DNA from: Devosia sp. Root635
GTDB taxonomy: Bacteria > Pseudomonadota > Alphaproteobacteria > Rhizobiales > Devosiaceae
Assembly (NCBI RefSeq): GCF_001427605.1
Contig: NZ_LMGZ01000018.1
Coordinates: 1 to 64,000 of the forward strand
Direction: 5' to 3'
Length of the DNA: 64,000 nucleotides
The translations under genes and the position numbers were made by a program. The notes beneath the pieces were generated by a model that did no database searches, was not told the origin of the DNA, and was given only the letters and a program-made list of their open reading frames with translations. Numbering within the stretch: position 1 is the stretch's first letter; each line of letters begins with the position of its first letter. This document shows, one piece after another, positions 27,082-35,852 of the stretch.

Positions 27082-28089
27082 ATGCGATCTCTGATTGCTG
27101 CCGGCCTGTTGCTGGCTGCCGCGCCTGCCTGGGCCAATGACACATCCGCGGTGCTGACGACGGGCGGGCTCGAATTCATCACCAACCAGGATATCGTGAT
27201 GGAGAGCGAGGAGCTGTTCATCTCGAAGGATGAAATCCGGGTCGTCTACCAGTTCAACAATACCGGGGCCGAAGACCAGAACATCCTCGTGGCTTTCCCC
27301 ATGCCCGATATCGTGCCCAATTTCTGGTCGCCGGTGGCCTTTCCAATGGGGCCTGACGACAATCTTTTCCAGTTCGAGACCACGCTCAACGGCCAGCATG
27401 TCGAGACGGAATTGCACGAATATGCCTATGCCTTCGGGGTGGACCGCACCAAGACGATCAAGCAGCTTGGCCTGCCGCTGGTGCCGATCACCAGCGCGGC
27501 CAGCGAGGCGACCGATGCGCTCGACAACCAGACCATCGAGCGGCTGCTGCATCTGGGCCTGGTGGCGCCGGACGAGTTCGATGCGGGCGAGGGCTGGGAA
27601 AAACATTACTGGCCGGCCTGGACCTACAAGGCGACCTATACTTGGGAGGGAATTTTTCCCGCCGGGGAAACGGTGACCGTGGAACATCGCTACAAGCCGA
27701 GTGTCGGCGGCACGGTGGGGGTCAGCTTCCTCAGCGAACCCTACGAGGGCTATGACCCGGCCGCCGAATACAGGACCAAGTACTGCACTGACGAGGGCTT
27801 CCTGGCGGCAGTCCGCAAGACGCTGACCAATCCGGACGAGCCCTGGTCGGCGCCTTTCTTCGAAAGCTGGATTTCCTACATCCTGACCACCGGCGGCAAT
27901 TGGAGCGGTGGCGCCATCGGCAAGTTCCGTCTCGTGGTCGACAAGGGCAGCGCCGACAATCTCGTCTCGTTCTGCGGCGAGGGCGTCAAGAAGATCGGCC
28001 CGACCACGTTCGAGATGGTCAAGGAGGATTTTTGGCCGCAGGAGGAGCTGAATATCCTGATCCTCGAGCGGCAGCCGGCGAGCAATTAG
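27082..28089 (+). CDS. Exported DUF4424 protein
   Basis: A 335-residue exported protein with a signal peptide (cleavage near AWA-NDT). GGLEFITNQDIVMESEELFI, DQNILVAFPMPDI and GGTVGVSFLSEP are typical of DUF4424, a periplasmic family of unknown role. Four Cys residues occur late (YCTDEGF and LVSFCGEG among them). A GGGAGGATTGGG ribosome site precedes the ATG at 27082. It sits between thyA and the acetyltransferase on the same strand but is unrelated to folate metabolism as far as can be told. Confidence 0.83.
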   Translation: MRSLIAAGLLLAAAPAWANDTSAVLTTGGLEFITNQDIVMESEELFISKDEIRVVYQFNNTGAEDQNILVAFPMPDIVPNFWSPVAFPMGPDDNLFQFETTLNGQHVETELHEYAYAFGVDRTKTIKQLGLPLVPITSAASEATDALDNQTIERLLHLGLVAPDEFDAGEGWEKHYWPAWTYKATYTWEGIFPAGETVTVEHRYKPSVGGTVGVSFLSEPYEGYDPAAEYRTKYCTDEGFLAAVRKTLTNPDEPWSAPFFESWISYILTTGGNWSGGAIGKFRLVVDKGSADNLVSFCGEGVKKIGPTTFEMVKEDFWPQEELNILILERQPASN

Positions 28090-28101
28090 CTAAAAAACTC
28101 G

Positions 28102-28188
28102 GTGTCATTCCCGCGCAGGCGGGAATCCACTCTTCATTCTCGCGGCGCCTACAGGAAGAATGGATTCCCGCCTGCGCGGGAATGACAC
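28102..28188. repeat. Paired palindromic repeat (GTGTCATTCCCGC family)
   Basis: Inverted arms begin GTGTCATTCCCGCGCAGG and end with the exact complement. A single-unit member of the same family lies at 4597-4626. Confidence 0.8.
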
Positions 28189-28215
28189 CGTGAAAACGAG
28201 AAGATTGAGCAACAG

Positions 28216-28701
28216 TTGAACACTTCCCTCACCATCCGCTCCGCGACTCCTGCCGATGCCGCAACCATCATCGGCTTCATCGAGGCCCTGGCGGCCTATG
28301 AAAAGCTGAGCCACGAGGTCAAGGCGAGCGAGGCCGATATCCTGCGCGACCTGTTCGGAGCCGAGCCGAAGGTGTTCTGCGAGATCGCCGAGTGGGACGG
28401 CAAGCCGGTCGGTTTCGCGCTGTGGTTCTATACCTATTCCACCTTCCAGGGGCGGCATGGCATCTGGCTGGAAGATTTGTTCGTCGATCCGTCCCTGCGC
28501 GGCAAGGGGATCGGCAAGGCGCTGCTGGTCAATCTGGCGCGGCGCTGCGTGGCCGAAGGCCTGGGACGCTTCGAATGGTGGGTGCTGGACTGGAACGCCC
28601 CGAGCATCGACTTTTACAAGGCGCAGGGCGGCGTGATGCAGGACGAATGGACCAAGGTGCGGGTCGATGGCGAGGCGCTGCTGAAATTGGGGGCGACATG
28701 A
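28216..28701 (+). CDS. GNAT acetyltransferase, diamine/thialysine type
   Basis: A 161-residue GNAT enzyme resembling spermidine/spermine (SSAT2, thialysine) acetyltransferases. FIEALAAYEKLSHEVKASE and a GRHGIWLEDLFVDPSLRGKG segment give the family; RGKGIGKALL binds acetyl-CoA, and WWVLDWNAPSIDFYKAQGG is the family C-terminal motif. It would acetylate a small amine; the true substrate is not known. A TTG start is used because no other start fits the conserved N-terminal strand. Its stop overlaps the folA start (ATGA), so the two are translationally coupled. Confidence 0.88.
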   Translation: MNTSLTIRSATPADAATIIGFIEALAAYEKLSHEVKASEADILRDLFGAEPKVFCEIAEWDGKPVGFALWFYTYSTFQGRHGIWLEDLFVDPSLRGKGIGKALLVNLARRCVAEGLGRFEWWVLDWNAPSIDFYKAQGGVMQDEWTKVRVDGEALLKLGAT

Positions 28702-29222
28702 CCGTGCGGATCGCCATGATCGCCGGCGTGGCGGAAAACGGCGTCATTGGCAGCGACCAGGCCATTCCCTGGCGCGTGCCATCCGACATGGCCTTTTTCA
28801 AGCAGACCACCATGGGCAAGCCCATCGTCATGGGCCGCAAGCAATATGAGACCGTCGGCAAGCCGCTGCCGGGGCGGACCAATATCGTCATTACCCGCCG
28901 GCAGGGCTACCGGCCCGAGGGTGTGCTGGTGTTCCACGACATCGACGCCGCGCTCGCCAAGGCGCGTTCCATCGCCCTCGCGGACGGCGTTGACGAAATC
29001 ATGGTCATCGGTGGCGGCGAGCTTTATGCGCAGCTCATCGACCGGGCAGACCGGCTCTACATCACCCATATCGACCTCAGTCCCGCCGGAGATGTGCGGT
29101 TTCCCGCGATAGAGCCGGCGCAATGGGCGGTGGTCGACCTGCCCGAAGTAACGCCCTCGCCCAGGGATGAAGCAAGCTACCGCGTCAAAGTGTACGAGCG
29201 CCGTCTGCCCGCCGCGCATTGA
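28698..29222 (+). CDS. folA: Dihydrofolate reductase
   Basis: Reduces dihydrofolate to tetrahydrofolate with NADPH. It has 174 residues. MIAGVAENGVIGSDQAIPW, PSD with the catalytic acid at Asp30, FFKQTTMGKPIVMGRKQYE and the VIGGGELYAQLI NADPH loop are all present. The four-base overlap with the acetyltransferase gene indicates one transcript. Association with thyA upstream is functional, since FolA recycles the ThyA product. Confidence 0.97.
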   Translation: MTVRIAMIAGVAENGVIGSDQAIPWRVPSDMAFFKQTTMGKPIVMGRKQYETVGKPLPGRTNIVITRRQGYRPEGVLVFHDIDAALAKARSIALADGVDEIMVIGGGELYAQLIDRADRLYITHIDLSPAGDVRFPAIEPAQWAVVDLPEVTPSPRDEASYRVKVYERRLPAAH

Positions 29223-29284
29223 TCGCATGAAGGCCTTGCCTATATAAGTCCGTAACGAAACGAAAATTATCCGAAAGGGACGCG

Positions 29285-30385
29285 ATGCCGTGGGAGAATA
29301 ACGGAGGCGGAGGTGGCCGCAATAGTAATGGCGGCCCCTGGGGTCAGGCGCCCGGCGGCGGTGGCCCGCGGCGTCCGGGCGGCGGCAATACGCCCAATCT
29401 CGAAGATATTCTCAACCGGGGCCGCGACCAGTTCCGTGGCGGCATTCCGGGCGGCCGCTGGGCGCTGATCGGCGGAGCCCTGGCCATCGTGGCATTCTGG
29501 GCGCTCAACTCGATCTATACGGTCGATCCGCAGGAAGTCGGCGTCGAGCTGCGCTTTGGCGCACCCAAGCCGGAATTGTCCATGCCGGGCCTGCATTTCC
29601 ATCTCTGGCCCATCGAGACCGTCGAACGCGTCACCGTCACTGTCAACCAGACCACCATCGGTTCCCCCGCCGCTGCCGGCTCCCGCAGCAATGGCGATGA
29701 CGGGCTGATGTTGTCGGGCGACCAGAACATCGTCGATGTCCGGTTCTCGGTGTTCTGGGCCGTGGCCAATCCGGTCGAATACCTGTTCAACGTGCGTGAT
29801 CCCGAGGACATGGTGCGCAACGCGGCCGAAAGCGCCATGCGCGAAGTCGTCGGCCGCCGCCCGGCCAATGACGTGTTCCGTGACGACCAGGCGGGGATCG
29901 AATCCCAGGTCCAGGACATCACCCAGACCATTCTAGACTCCTATGGCCTCGGCGTTGCCGTCAGCCAGATTTCCATCGAAGGCGCGGCGCCGCCGGCCGA
30001 AGTGGCCGATGCCTTCAACGAAGTGCAGCGTGCCGAGCAGGACGAGGACCGCGTGCAGGAAGAAGCCCGCTCCTACGCCAATACGCTGCTGGGCGATGCC
30101 CGCGGCCGTGCGGCAGCTTTGCGCGAAGACGCCGCCGCCTACACCAACCGCGTGGTGCAGGAAGCGACCGGTGAGGCCGAGCGCTTCAACGCCATCTATG
30201 CCGAATATGTCAACGCCCCCGAAGTGACCCGCAAGCGCCTGTTCCTCGAAACGATGGAAGAAGTGCTGGGCGGTTCCGAGAAAGTGCTGATCGAGAGCGG
30301 CGCCAACGGACAGGGTGTCATTCCCTACCTGCCGCTGCCCGAATTGCGCCCCGGCGCCACGACCAACACGACGACGGGGAATTAA
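29285..30385 (+). CDS. hflK: FtsH protease modulator HflK
   Basis: SPFH/band 7 protein that assembles with HflC into a cage around the FtsH protease in the inner membrane. The N-terminal 50 residues are rich in Gly, Asn and Pro, as in other HflK proteins. One membrane segment (about residues 60-76, ALIGGALAIVAFWALNS) is followed by the SPFH domain (VDPQEVGVELRFGAPK) and a coiled coil with EEARSYANTLLGDARGRAAA. The hflC start lies three bases after its stop. 366 residues. Confidence 0.96.
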   Translation: MPWENNGGGGGRNSNGGPWGQAPGGGGPRRPGGGNTPNLEDILNRGRDQFRGGIPGGRWALIGGALAIVAFWALNSIYTVDPQEVGVELRFGAPKPELSMPGLHFHLWPIETVERVTVTVNQTTIGSPAAAGSRSNGDDGLMLSGDQNIVDVRFSVFWAVANPVEYLFNVRDPEDMVRNAAESAMREVVGRRPANDVFRDDQAGIESQVQDITQTILDSYGLGVAVSQISIEGAAPPAEVADAFNEVQRAEQDEDRVQEEARSYANTLLGDARGRAAALREDAAAYTNRVVQEATGEAERFNAIYAEYVNAPEVTRKRLFLETMEEVLGGSEKVLIESGANGQGVIPYLPLPELRPGATTNTTTGN

Positions 30386-30388
30386 GCC

Positions 30389-31474
30389 ATGAACAATCGT
30401 CTGATCATCATCGGCGTCGTTCTGCTCGCCGCGCTCTACGTCTTCTTTTCGTCGATTTATGTGGTCAACGAGCGCGACCAGGCCATCGTTACCCGGTTCG
30501 GACAGATCACCGATGTTCGCACCGAGCCGGGCATCTATTTCAAGATCCCGACCGATATCGTGGACAGCGTGCAGATCATCGAGGATCGCCTGCTGCGCCA
30601 GGACATCCAGGATTTGCGCGTGCAGGTTTCGGGCGGCGCCTTCTATGAAGTCGACGCGTTCCTGACCTATCGCATCACTGATCCGCGCCTGTTCCGCGAA
30701 CGCGCCCAGGGTCAGCTGGCGGTGGTGGAAGATCGTATCGCCACCCGCTTTGCCGCCGTGCTGCGCCAGGTCTACGGCCTGCGCGAATTCAACGCGGCTC
30801 TCTCCGAGCAGCGCCCGCAGATGATGCTGGAAGCCCGTGACCTCATCCGTCCGGACGTCGAACAGCTCGGCATCGAGGTCATCGACGTGCGTATTCTGCG
30901 CACCGACCTGGCTGCCGATGTGTTCGAGCGCACCTATGAGCGCATGCGGGCCGAACGCCTTGCCGAAGCGGCCCTGCTGCGGGCTCGCGGCCAGGAACAG
31001 GCACAGAGCCTACGCGCCATCGCCGACCGCCAGGCCGTGGAAATCGTGGCAGCCGCCACCCGCGACTCGGAAATCATCCGTGGTACCGGTGATGCCGAGC
31101 GCAGCCGGCTGTTCGCGGCTGCCTATGGTCAGGATGCGGAATTCTTCGAATTCTACCGCTCGATGGAGGCCTATCGCAAAGCGCTGACCAGCACCGGCAC
31201 GACCATGGTCCTGTCGCCCGACAGCGAGTTCTTCCGCTACTTCGGTTCGGGCGGCTCGATCCCGCCGGCCAATACCAACCTGGCGCCCCCGATCCAGCCT
31301 TCGGCAGCACCGATCACGCCGGCGCTGACCGACGAGCCGGCGCTCGATGGGCTCGGCATCGAGGAAACCACCGTCCCCAGCATTACGCTGGAAGACGGTT
31401 CGGAACTGGCGCCGACGGTGGGCACCGAGGTTCCGGCGCCAGCCGAGGAACCGGCGGCTCCGGCAGCGCAGTAA
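30389..31474 (+). CDS. hflC: FtsH protease modulator HflC
   Basis: Second SPFH subunit of the HflKC complex. MNNRLIIIGVVLLAALYVFFSS is the anchor, followed by VVNERDQAIVTRFGQITDV and the coiled-coil EAALLRARGQEQAQSLRAIA. After the ADSEFFRYFG-type region it carries about 70 extra residues rich in Pro, Ala and Glu, so at 361 residues it is longer than E. coli HflC (334). It is directly coupled to hflK. No degP-like protease gene follows, unlike in many rhizobia. Confidence 0.96.
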   Translation: MNNRLIIIGVVLLAALYVFFSSIYVVNERDQAIVTRFGQITDVRTEPGIYFKIPTDIVDSVQIIEDRLLRQDIQDLRVQVSGGAFYEVDAFLTYRITDPRLFRERAQGQLAVVEDRIATRFAAVLRQVYGLREFNAALSEQRPQMMLEARDLIRPDVEQLGIEVIDVRILRTDLAADVFERTYERMRAERLAEAALLRARGQEQAQSLRAIADRQAVEIVAAATRDSEIIRGTGDAERSRLFAAAYGQDAEFFEFYRSMEAYRKALTSTGTTMVLSPDSEFFRYFGSGGSIPPANTNLAPPIQPSAAPITPALTDEPALDGLGIEETTVPSITLEDGSELAPTVGTEVPAPAEEPAAPAAQ

Positions 31475-31492
31475 GCGCTCCCGGCTGACGCA

Positions 31493-31524
31493 AAGGCCGG
31501 CGCAGCGATGCGCCGGCCTTTTTT
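31493..31524 (+). terminator. Intrinsic terminator between hflC and serB
   Basis: A perfect 12-bp stem (AAGGCCGGCGCA with its complement) around a GCGA loop, with T residues running on from the 3' arm. It ends the hflKC transcript ahead of the convergent serB. Confidence 0.9.
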
Positions 31525-31555
31525 GTTGCGGCCTCTCCCAGGGGAGGTGAAGATA

Positions 31556-32428
31556 TTAGCGGACGATCTCTTCGTCGCTGTAGCCCTGCAGATAGAGCAA
31601 GGCGGTGAGGTCGCCATGGTCGATGCGGATGCCCGCTTCCGCCGCCACGGCCGGCTTGGCATGCAACGCCACGCCGAAGCCGGCGATGCGGATCATGTCG
31701 AGGTCGTTGGCGCCGTCCCCTACCGCGATGGTCTGGCTCAGCGGCAGGTTGCGTTCGGCGGCCAATGCCGTCAGGCGCTCGCGCTTGGTGTTCTTGTCGA
31801 CGATGGGCTTTGCCACCGTGCCGGTCAGCGCGTCGCCGTCGAATTCGAGCACGTTGGCGATGGCCTCGTGGAAGCCGATGCGCTTGCCGAAATAGTCGGC
31901 GAAAAAGGTGAAGCCACCCGAGACCAGCGCGGTATAGGCGCCATATTCCTTCATGGTCTGGATCAGCGCGCGTCCGCCGGGGGCCAGCGTAATCTGCTCG
32001 CGGCGGATTTCCTCGATGACCTTGCGCTCCAGCCCCTTGAGCAGGGCGACGCGGGTATCGAGCGCCTGGCCGAAATCGAGTTCGCCGCGCATGGCGCGAT
32101 CGGTGATCTCGGCCACCTGGTCCTTGATGCCGAGGGCGGCGGCGAGTTCGTCGATGCACTCCTCGTTGATCATGGTGGAGTCCATGTCGGCGACGAGGAT
32201 CTGTTTGCGGCGGTCTTCCGTCGGCACCAATGCCGCATCGACCCGGCGATTACCGATGATCTCGCGCGCCCGGGCCAGCGCGTCGGTTGACTTCGGCTCG
32301 ATGATCTCGCAGGCAATGGCGTGGTTGAGCCAGTTGAGTTCGCCACCTGTCGCCTTCACCACGGCGGCGGCCAGTGCCGGGTCGAGGTCGGAATCGGCGG
32401 GGTTGGCGATAAGGCAGAGGACTGGCAT
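31556..32428 (-). CDS. serB: Phosphoserine phosphatase SerB
   Basis: Last step of serine synthesis, a Mg-dependent HAD phosphatase. The start MPVLCLIANPADSDLD gives 290 residues. Motif I is ADMDSTMINEECIDELAA with Asp81 and Asp83, motif II is SGGFTFFAD, the motif III Lys is in VAKPIVDKNTK, and motif IV is AVGDGANDLDMIRIAGFGVA. The N-terminal 70 residues form a small regulatory-like domain found in rhizobial SerB. Its start is 24 bases from the divergent miaA start, so the two promoters overlap each other's genes. Confidence 0.95.
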   Translation of the reverse strand: MPVLCLIANPADSDLDPALAAAVVKATGGELNWLNHAIACEIIEPKSTDALARAREIIGNRRVDAALVPTEDRRKQILVADMDSTMINEECIDELAAALGIKDQVAEITDRAMRGELDFGQALDTRVALLKGLERKVIEEIRREQITLAPGGRALIQTMKEYGAYTALVSGGFTFFADYFGKRIGFHEAIANVLEFDGDALTGTVAKPIVDKNTKRERLTALAAERNLPLSQTIAVGDGANDLDMIRIAGFGVALHAKPAVAAEAGIRIDHGDLTALLYLQGYSDEEIVR

Positions 32429-32452
32429 GAGGTCTACTTCTTGGAGGAATGC

Positions 32453-33343
32453 GTGACAGGCCGCAGACGCGCCGTTCTGATAGCGGGTCCGACTGCCAGC
32501 GGCAAGTCGGCGCTGGCGCTCGCCATGGCGCAGCGAGAGAATGGCATCGTGGTCAATGCGGATGCCATGCAGATTTACGATACGCTGCAGGTGGTTACGG
32601 CCCGTCCGAGCGGCGGGGAAATGGCCCTGGCCGAGCATCGGCTCTATGGCACGGTGCCGGCGGCGACGCGGTTTTCGACGGGGCAGTGGCTAGCGGCTGT
32701 GCGCGTGATCGTCGCTGATGCCGATCCGGCGCGGGTGCTGATTTTCGTTGGTGGAACAGGGCTTTACTTCGATGCGCTGCTAAACGGATTCGCCGATATT
32801 CCCCAAGTGCCGGTCGCGGTGACGCTTCAAGTTCAACAAGAGATTCAAGCGCTGGATGGTGCGGAGCGCCTGGCTTTGCTGCGTCGCGAAGACCCGGTGA
32901 CGGCGGCGCGGCTCAAGGTTGCCGACCCGCAGCGGCTGGTCCGGGCGCTGGCGGTAAAGCGGGCAACGGGCCGCAGGCTCTCCGCCTTTCAGGACGAAAT
33001 TTCCGCAGGCATGCTTGCCGACTTCTCGCGGGTTGACCGCCTGGTGCTCGATCCTGACCGCAATCTGCTCCGCGACCGCATCGCATGGCGCTTCGAGGCC
33101 ATGTTCGCGGGCGGGGCGGTGGAGGAGGTGAAGGCGCTGCGCGCGCTCGATCTCGATCCGTCGCTGCCGGTCATGAAGGCCATCGGCGTGCGCGAAATCG
33201 GCGACTGGCTCGATGGGGTGACGGGGCGCGACGAGGCGATTGCGCTCGCCACCATCGCCACCCATCAATATGCCAAGCGGCAGCGCACCTGGTTTCGCAA
33301 CCGTTTCGGCGACTGGCCGCGACGGGGGCTGGCCGGCGCTTAG
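32453..33343 (+). CDS. miaA: tRNA dimethylallyltransferase MiaA
   Basis: Adds a dimethylallyl group to A37 of tRNAs that read UNN codons. MTGRRRAVLIAGPTASGKSA has the P-loop GPTASGKS at residues 12-19. VNADAMQIYDTLQVVTARPS and LVGGTGLYFDALLNG-like motifs follow, with FIDI-type QYAKRQRTWFRN near the end. The GTG at 32453 is chosen because the P-loop then lies at the usual distance from the N-terminus and a TTGGAGG ribosome site precedes it. 296 residues. The stop overlaps the convergent MATE gene by four bases. Confidence 0.95.
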   Translation: MTGRRRAVLIAGPTASGKSALALAMAQRENGIVVNADAMQIYDTLQVVTARPSGGEMALAEHRLYGTVPAATRFSTGQWLAAVRVIVADADPARVLIFVGGTGLYFDALLNGFADIPQVPVAVTLQVQQEIQALDGAERLALLRREDPVTAARLKVADPQRLVRALAVKRATGRRLSAFQDEISAGMLADFSRVDRLVLDPDRNLLRDRIAWRFEAMFAGGAVEEVKALRALDLDPSLPVMKAIGVREIGDWLDGVTGRDEAIALATIATHQYAKRQRTWFRNRFGDWPRRGLAGA

Positions 33344-34752
33344 CGCGGACGCAGCAGGCCCAGCCGCTCGCGCAGCGCAAAGCGCGTGACCAGCACCACG
33401 GCAACGAAGGCGAGGCCCGCCGCCAGGCCGATCCAGATGCCGACGCCATTCCAGCCGACAACGAAGCCGAGAATGTAGGAGGTCGGCAGGCCGACGCCCC
33501 AATAGCCGAGGATAGCCAACAGCATCGGTATCTTGGTGTCGCTGAGGCCGCGCAAGGCGTGCGCTGCAACCACCTGGGCGCCATCGACCAGTTGGAATAT
33601 GCCGGCGACGGCGAGGAAGGCTGCCGCCAAGGCCAGGGCATTGGCGTTCTCGATGACCTTTGGATCGAGGAACCAGGTCACGATCACCTGGCCCAGGGTC
33701 AGAAACACGATGCTGGCTACTGCCATGAAGCCGACGCCCAGCGCGAAGGCGGTCCAGCCGGCCTTGCGGATGCCTTCGGTGTCGCTGCCGCCATAGGCAT
33801 TGCCCACGCGCACGGTGGCGGCGATGCCGAGGCCGAGCGGCACCATGAAGGCCATCGAGGCGCATTGCAGGGCAATGGCGTGGGCCGCGACCTCGTCGGT
33901 GCCGATGCGGCCCATCAGCAATGCTGCAGCGGTGAACAGGCCCACCTCGGCCAGCACCGTCAGGCCGATGGGCGTGCCGATGCGGAAAATTTCGCGGAAA
34001 CGCGACCAGTCCGGCTTCCAGAAACGGAGCAGCAGGTGGAAGCGCTTGAAACGGCGATGCCGCAGCACATAGACCAGCATCAGCACGAACATCGCGATAT
34101 TGGTCAGCAGCGTCGACAGCGCCGCGCCGCGCAGTTCCAGCCGGGGCAGGCCGAGCGTGCCAAACATCAGCAGATAATTGCCGATGGCGTTGAGCACGAC
34201 GCCGCCGACGGTGATGAAAAGGATGATGCGCGTGGCTTCGAATGCCGAGAGCAGCGACCGCGGCACGATGATGGCCAGCGCCGGGAACAGCATCCAGACG
34301 GCGACCTGGATATATTCCTCGGCCCGGATGGTGGCCGCCGGATCCTGGCCGAGCAGGGTGAAGACAGGTCGGATCTGCAGGATGATCGGGATCAGCACTA
34401 CGGCGAGCAGGATGGCGACCCAGAAACCCTGGCGGGCGATGCGGCGGATGGCCTTGATGTCGCGCGCGCCACGCGCCTGCGCCACCAGCGGGGCAACGGC
34501 GCCGACGATGCCGATGCCCAGCAGCAGGAAGGGCATGAGGAACGTCGTTGCCAGCGTGCCGGCGGCGAGCGCCTGCGGCCCCAGCCAGCCCATCATGATG
34601 ACATCGGTGGTAGTGAGGGCCGTCTGCGCCAGTTGGGCGATGACGAGCGGCCAGGCCAGCGCGAAGGTGGCGCGCAATTCAGCGCCCCAGCTATCGGCGG
34701 GGGAATGGCTGATGTCGGCGGCGCCGGGCGCAACCGTGACGGGCTCGTTCAT
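33340..34752 (-). CDS. MATE family multidrug/sodium efflux transporter
   Basis: A 470-residue membrane protein with about 12 hydrophobic segments. LVIAQLAQTALTTTDVIMMGWLG and GLPIG-type GTPIGLTVLAEVGLFTAAALLMG repeat the MATE half-domains, and the second half contains PLGLGIAATVRVGNAYGG. Members export cationic drugs in exchange for Na+ or H+; the substrate is unknown. The start is preceded by an AGTAGGACATTGCC region without a strong ribosome site. Gene end overlaps miaA by four bases, convergent. Confidence 0.93.
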   Translation of the reverse strand: MNEPVTVAPGAADISHSPADSWGAELRATFALAWPLVIAQLAQTALTTTDVIMMGWLGPQALAAGTLATTFLMPFLLLGIGIVGAVAPLVAQARGARDIKAIRRIARQGFWVAILLAVVLIPIILQIRPVFTLLGQDPAATIRAEEYIQVAVWMLFPALAIIVPRSLLSAFEATRIILFITVGGVVLNAIGNYLLMFGTLGLPRLELRGAALSTLLTNIAMFVLMLVYVLRHRRFKRFHLLLRFWKPDWSRFREIFRIGTPIGLTVLAEVGLFTAAALLMGRIGTDEVAAHAIALQCASMAFMVPLGLGIAATVRVGNAYGGSDTEGIRKAGWTAFALGVGFMAVASIVFLTLGQVIVTWFLDPKVIENANALALAAAFLAVAGIFQLVDGAQVVAAHALRGLSDTKIPMLLAILGYWGVGLPTSYILGFVVGWNGVGIWIGLAAGLAFVAVVLVTRFALRERLGLLRPR

Positions 34753-34842
34753 GGCAATGTCCTACTCGCGGGGGATTGCTCTAGAGGAAACCGCCCGTTA
34801 GCGGAAGGGGCAAGGGCGGAGACACGGGGCGGAGGCACAGGC

Positions 34843-35223
34843 ATGAGCGGACCCAATGACATGATGCGGCGACTGACACTGGCGGCGGCCGGCCTGATCG
34901 GCGGGGCCGGTGTCATGGCTGCTGCGGCGGCGTCGCATGGCGGCGAAGCGCGGAATTTTGGCGCCATCGCCGCCATCGGGCTGGCGCATGGTCCGGCCTT
35001 GCTGGCGCTGGCTTTGGCCGGGCGGGGGCGAGTGCTCGCCATCGCGGCGGCACTCCTGGCAGTCGGTACCATCATCTTCGTAGGCGACCTGTTCCTGCGC
35101 CAGTGGCTGGGGCAGGGGATGCTTCCCGGTGCCGCGCCGCTGGGCGGTATCGGCATGATCGGCGGCTGGCTGGCGATCGTCGTCGCGGCGCTGCTGCCGG
35201 GGTCCCGATCCAATTTTAGTTAA
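34843..35223 (+). CDS. DUF423 membrane protein
   Basis: A 126-residue membrane protein with four hydrophobic segments and the DUF423 (YgdD/TMEM256-like) layout: an A-G-x-x-G-V first helix (LTLAAAGLIGGAGVMAAAAA), SHGGEARNFGAIAAIGLAHG, then FVGDLFLRQWLG and GGIGMIGGWLAIVVAAL. Function is unknown in the family. GGAGGCACAGGC precedes the ATG at 34843 and decides the start. Confidence 0.85.
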   Translation: MSGPNDMMRRLTLAAAGLIGGAGVMAAAAASHGGEARNFGAIAAIGLAHGPALLALALAGRGRVLAIAAALLAVGTIIFVGDLFLRQWLGQGMLPGAAPLGGIGMIGGWLAIVVAALLPGSRSNFS

Positions 35224-35288
35224 TGGCCGCCGGAACCAAATGCCGGCGTGCCGCATTCTTGCCCTCGATAGTATCTGGAGGGTTTCCC

Positions 35289-35561
35289 ATGCATAAAATC
35301 CTGATCATTGCCGCGACGGCACTTTCGCTGGCGGCCTGCACGACCACCCAGCAGGGCGCGGTCGTTGGCGGCGTCGGCGGCGCGGTTATCGGCGCAGCGG
35401 CGACCGGCAATGTTGTCGGCACCGCGGTTGGCGCAGGTATCGGTACCGTGGTTGGCGCGGCGGCAGGCAATGTGCTCGGCCGTGCGGCCGGCACCAGCAA
35501 CATCTGTATCTACGAACGCGCCAATGGCAGCCGCTACCGCGACACCTGCCCGGCATACTAA
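35289..35561 (+). CDS. Glycine-zipper lipoprotein
   Basis: A 90-residue outer-membrane-type lipoprotein. The leader MHKILIIAATALSLAAC ends in a lipobox (LAAC, Cys17). The middle is a glycine-zipper array (GAVVGGVGGAVIGAAATGN then VVGTAVGAGIGTVVGAAAGN), which forms packed helices in SlyB/OmpA-associated lipoproteins. The end has two Cys residues (NICIYER and DTCPAY). A GGAGGGTTTCCC ribosome site precedes the ATG. Its role is structural by family analogy only. A terminator follows. Confidence 0.85.
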   Translation: MHKILIIAATALSLAACTTTQQGAVVGGVGGAVIGAAATGNVVGTAVGAGIGTVVGAAAGNVLGRAAGTSNICIYERANGSRYRDTCPAY

Positions 35562-35609
35562 GAAGTTGCAGCATCGCCCCATGCTGCATGCGCCCTTAGG
35601 GGCGCCATG

Positions 35610-35647
35610 GCCCTCGATCCGGAGTCCCTCCTGGATCGAGGGCTTTT
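35610..35647 (+). terminator. Intrinsic terminator after the glycine-zipper lipoprotein
   Basis: A perfect 11-bp stem, GCCCTCGATCC with GGATCGAGGGC, then TTTTC. A smaller hairpin (GCAGCAT with ATGCTGC, 35568-35587) lies just upstream. Confidence 0.85.
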
Positions 35648-35852
35648 CATCGACCAGTGAATCGCCTTGAAATTCCCACAGACAGCCGACATATTTTGCG
35701 ATGACGACACATCTTGCGGCGCTATCCGATCGACCGGCAGAAGGCCGGGAACCTGGCTACCTCCTGATCTGTGAATCGTTCAGGCCGGGCCGATTGGCCC
35801 GTTTTCAACCCTTAGCCGCCCCGGCGGCGACCACTTGCGAGGACCACATTCC

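Noticed and set aside
33085-35223. Long plus-strand frame of 712 codons opposite the MATE gene
   Set aside because: It runs antisense through the MATE gene, is rich in Gln, His, Asp and Arg as expected of a shadow frame in GC-rich DNA, and has no domain. Only its last 127 codons (from 34843), the DUF423 protein, look real.
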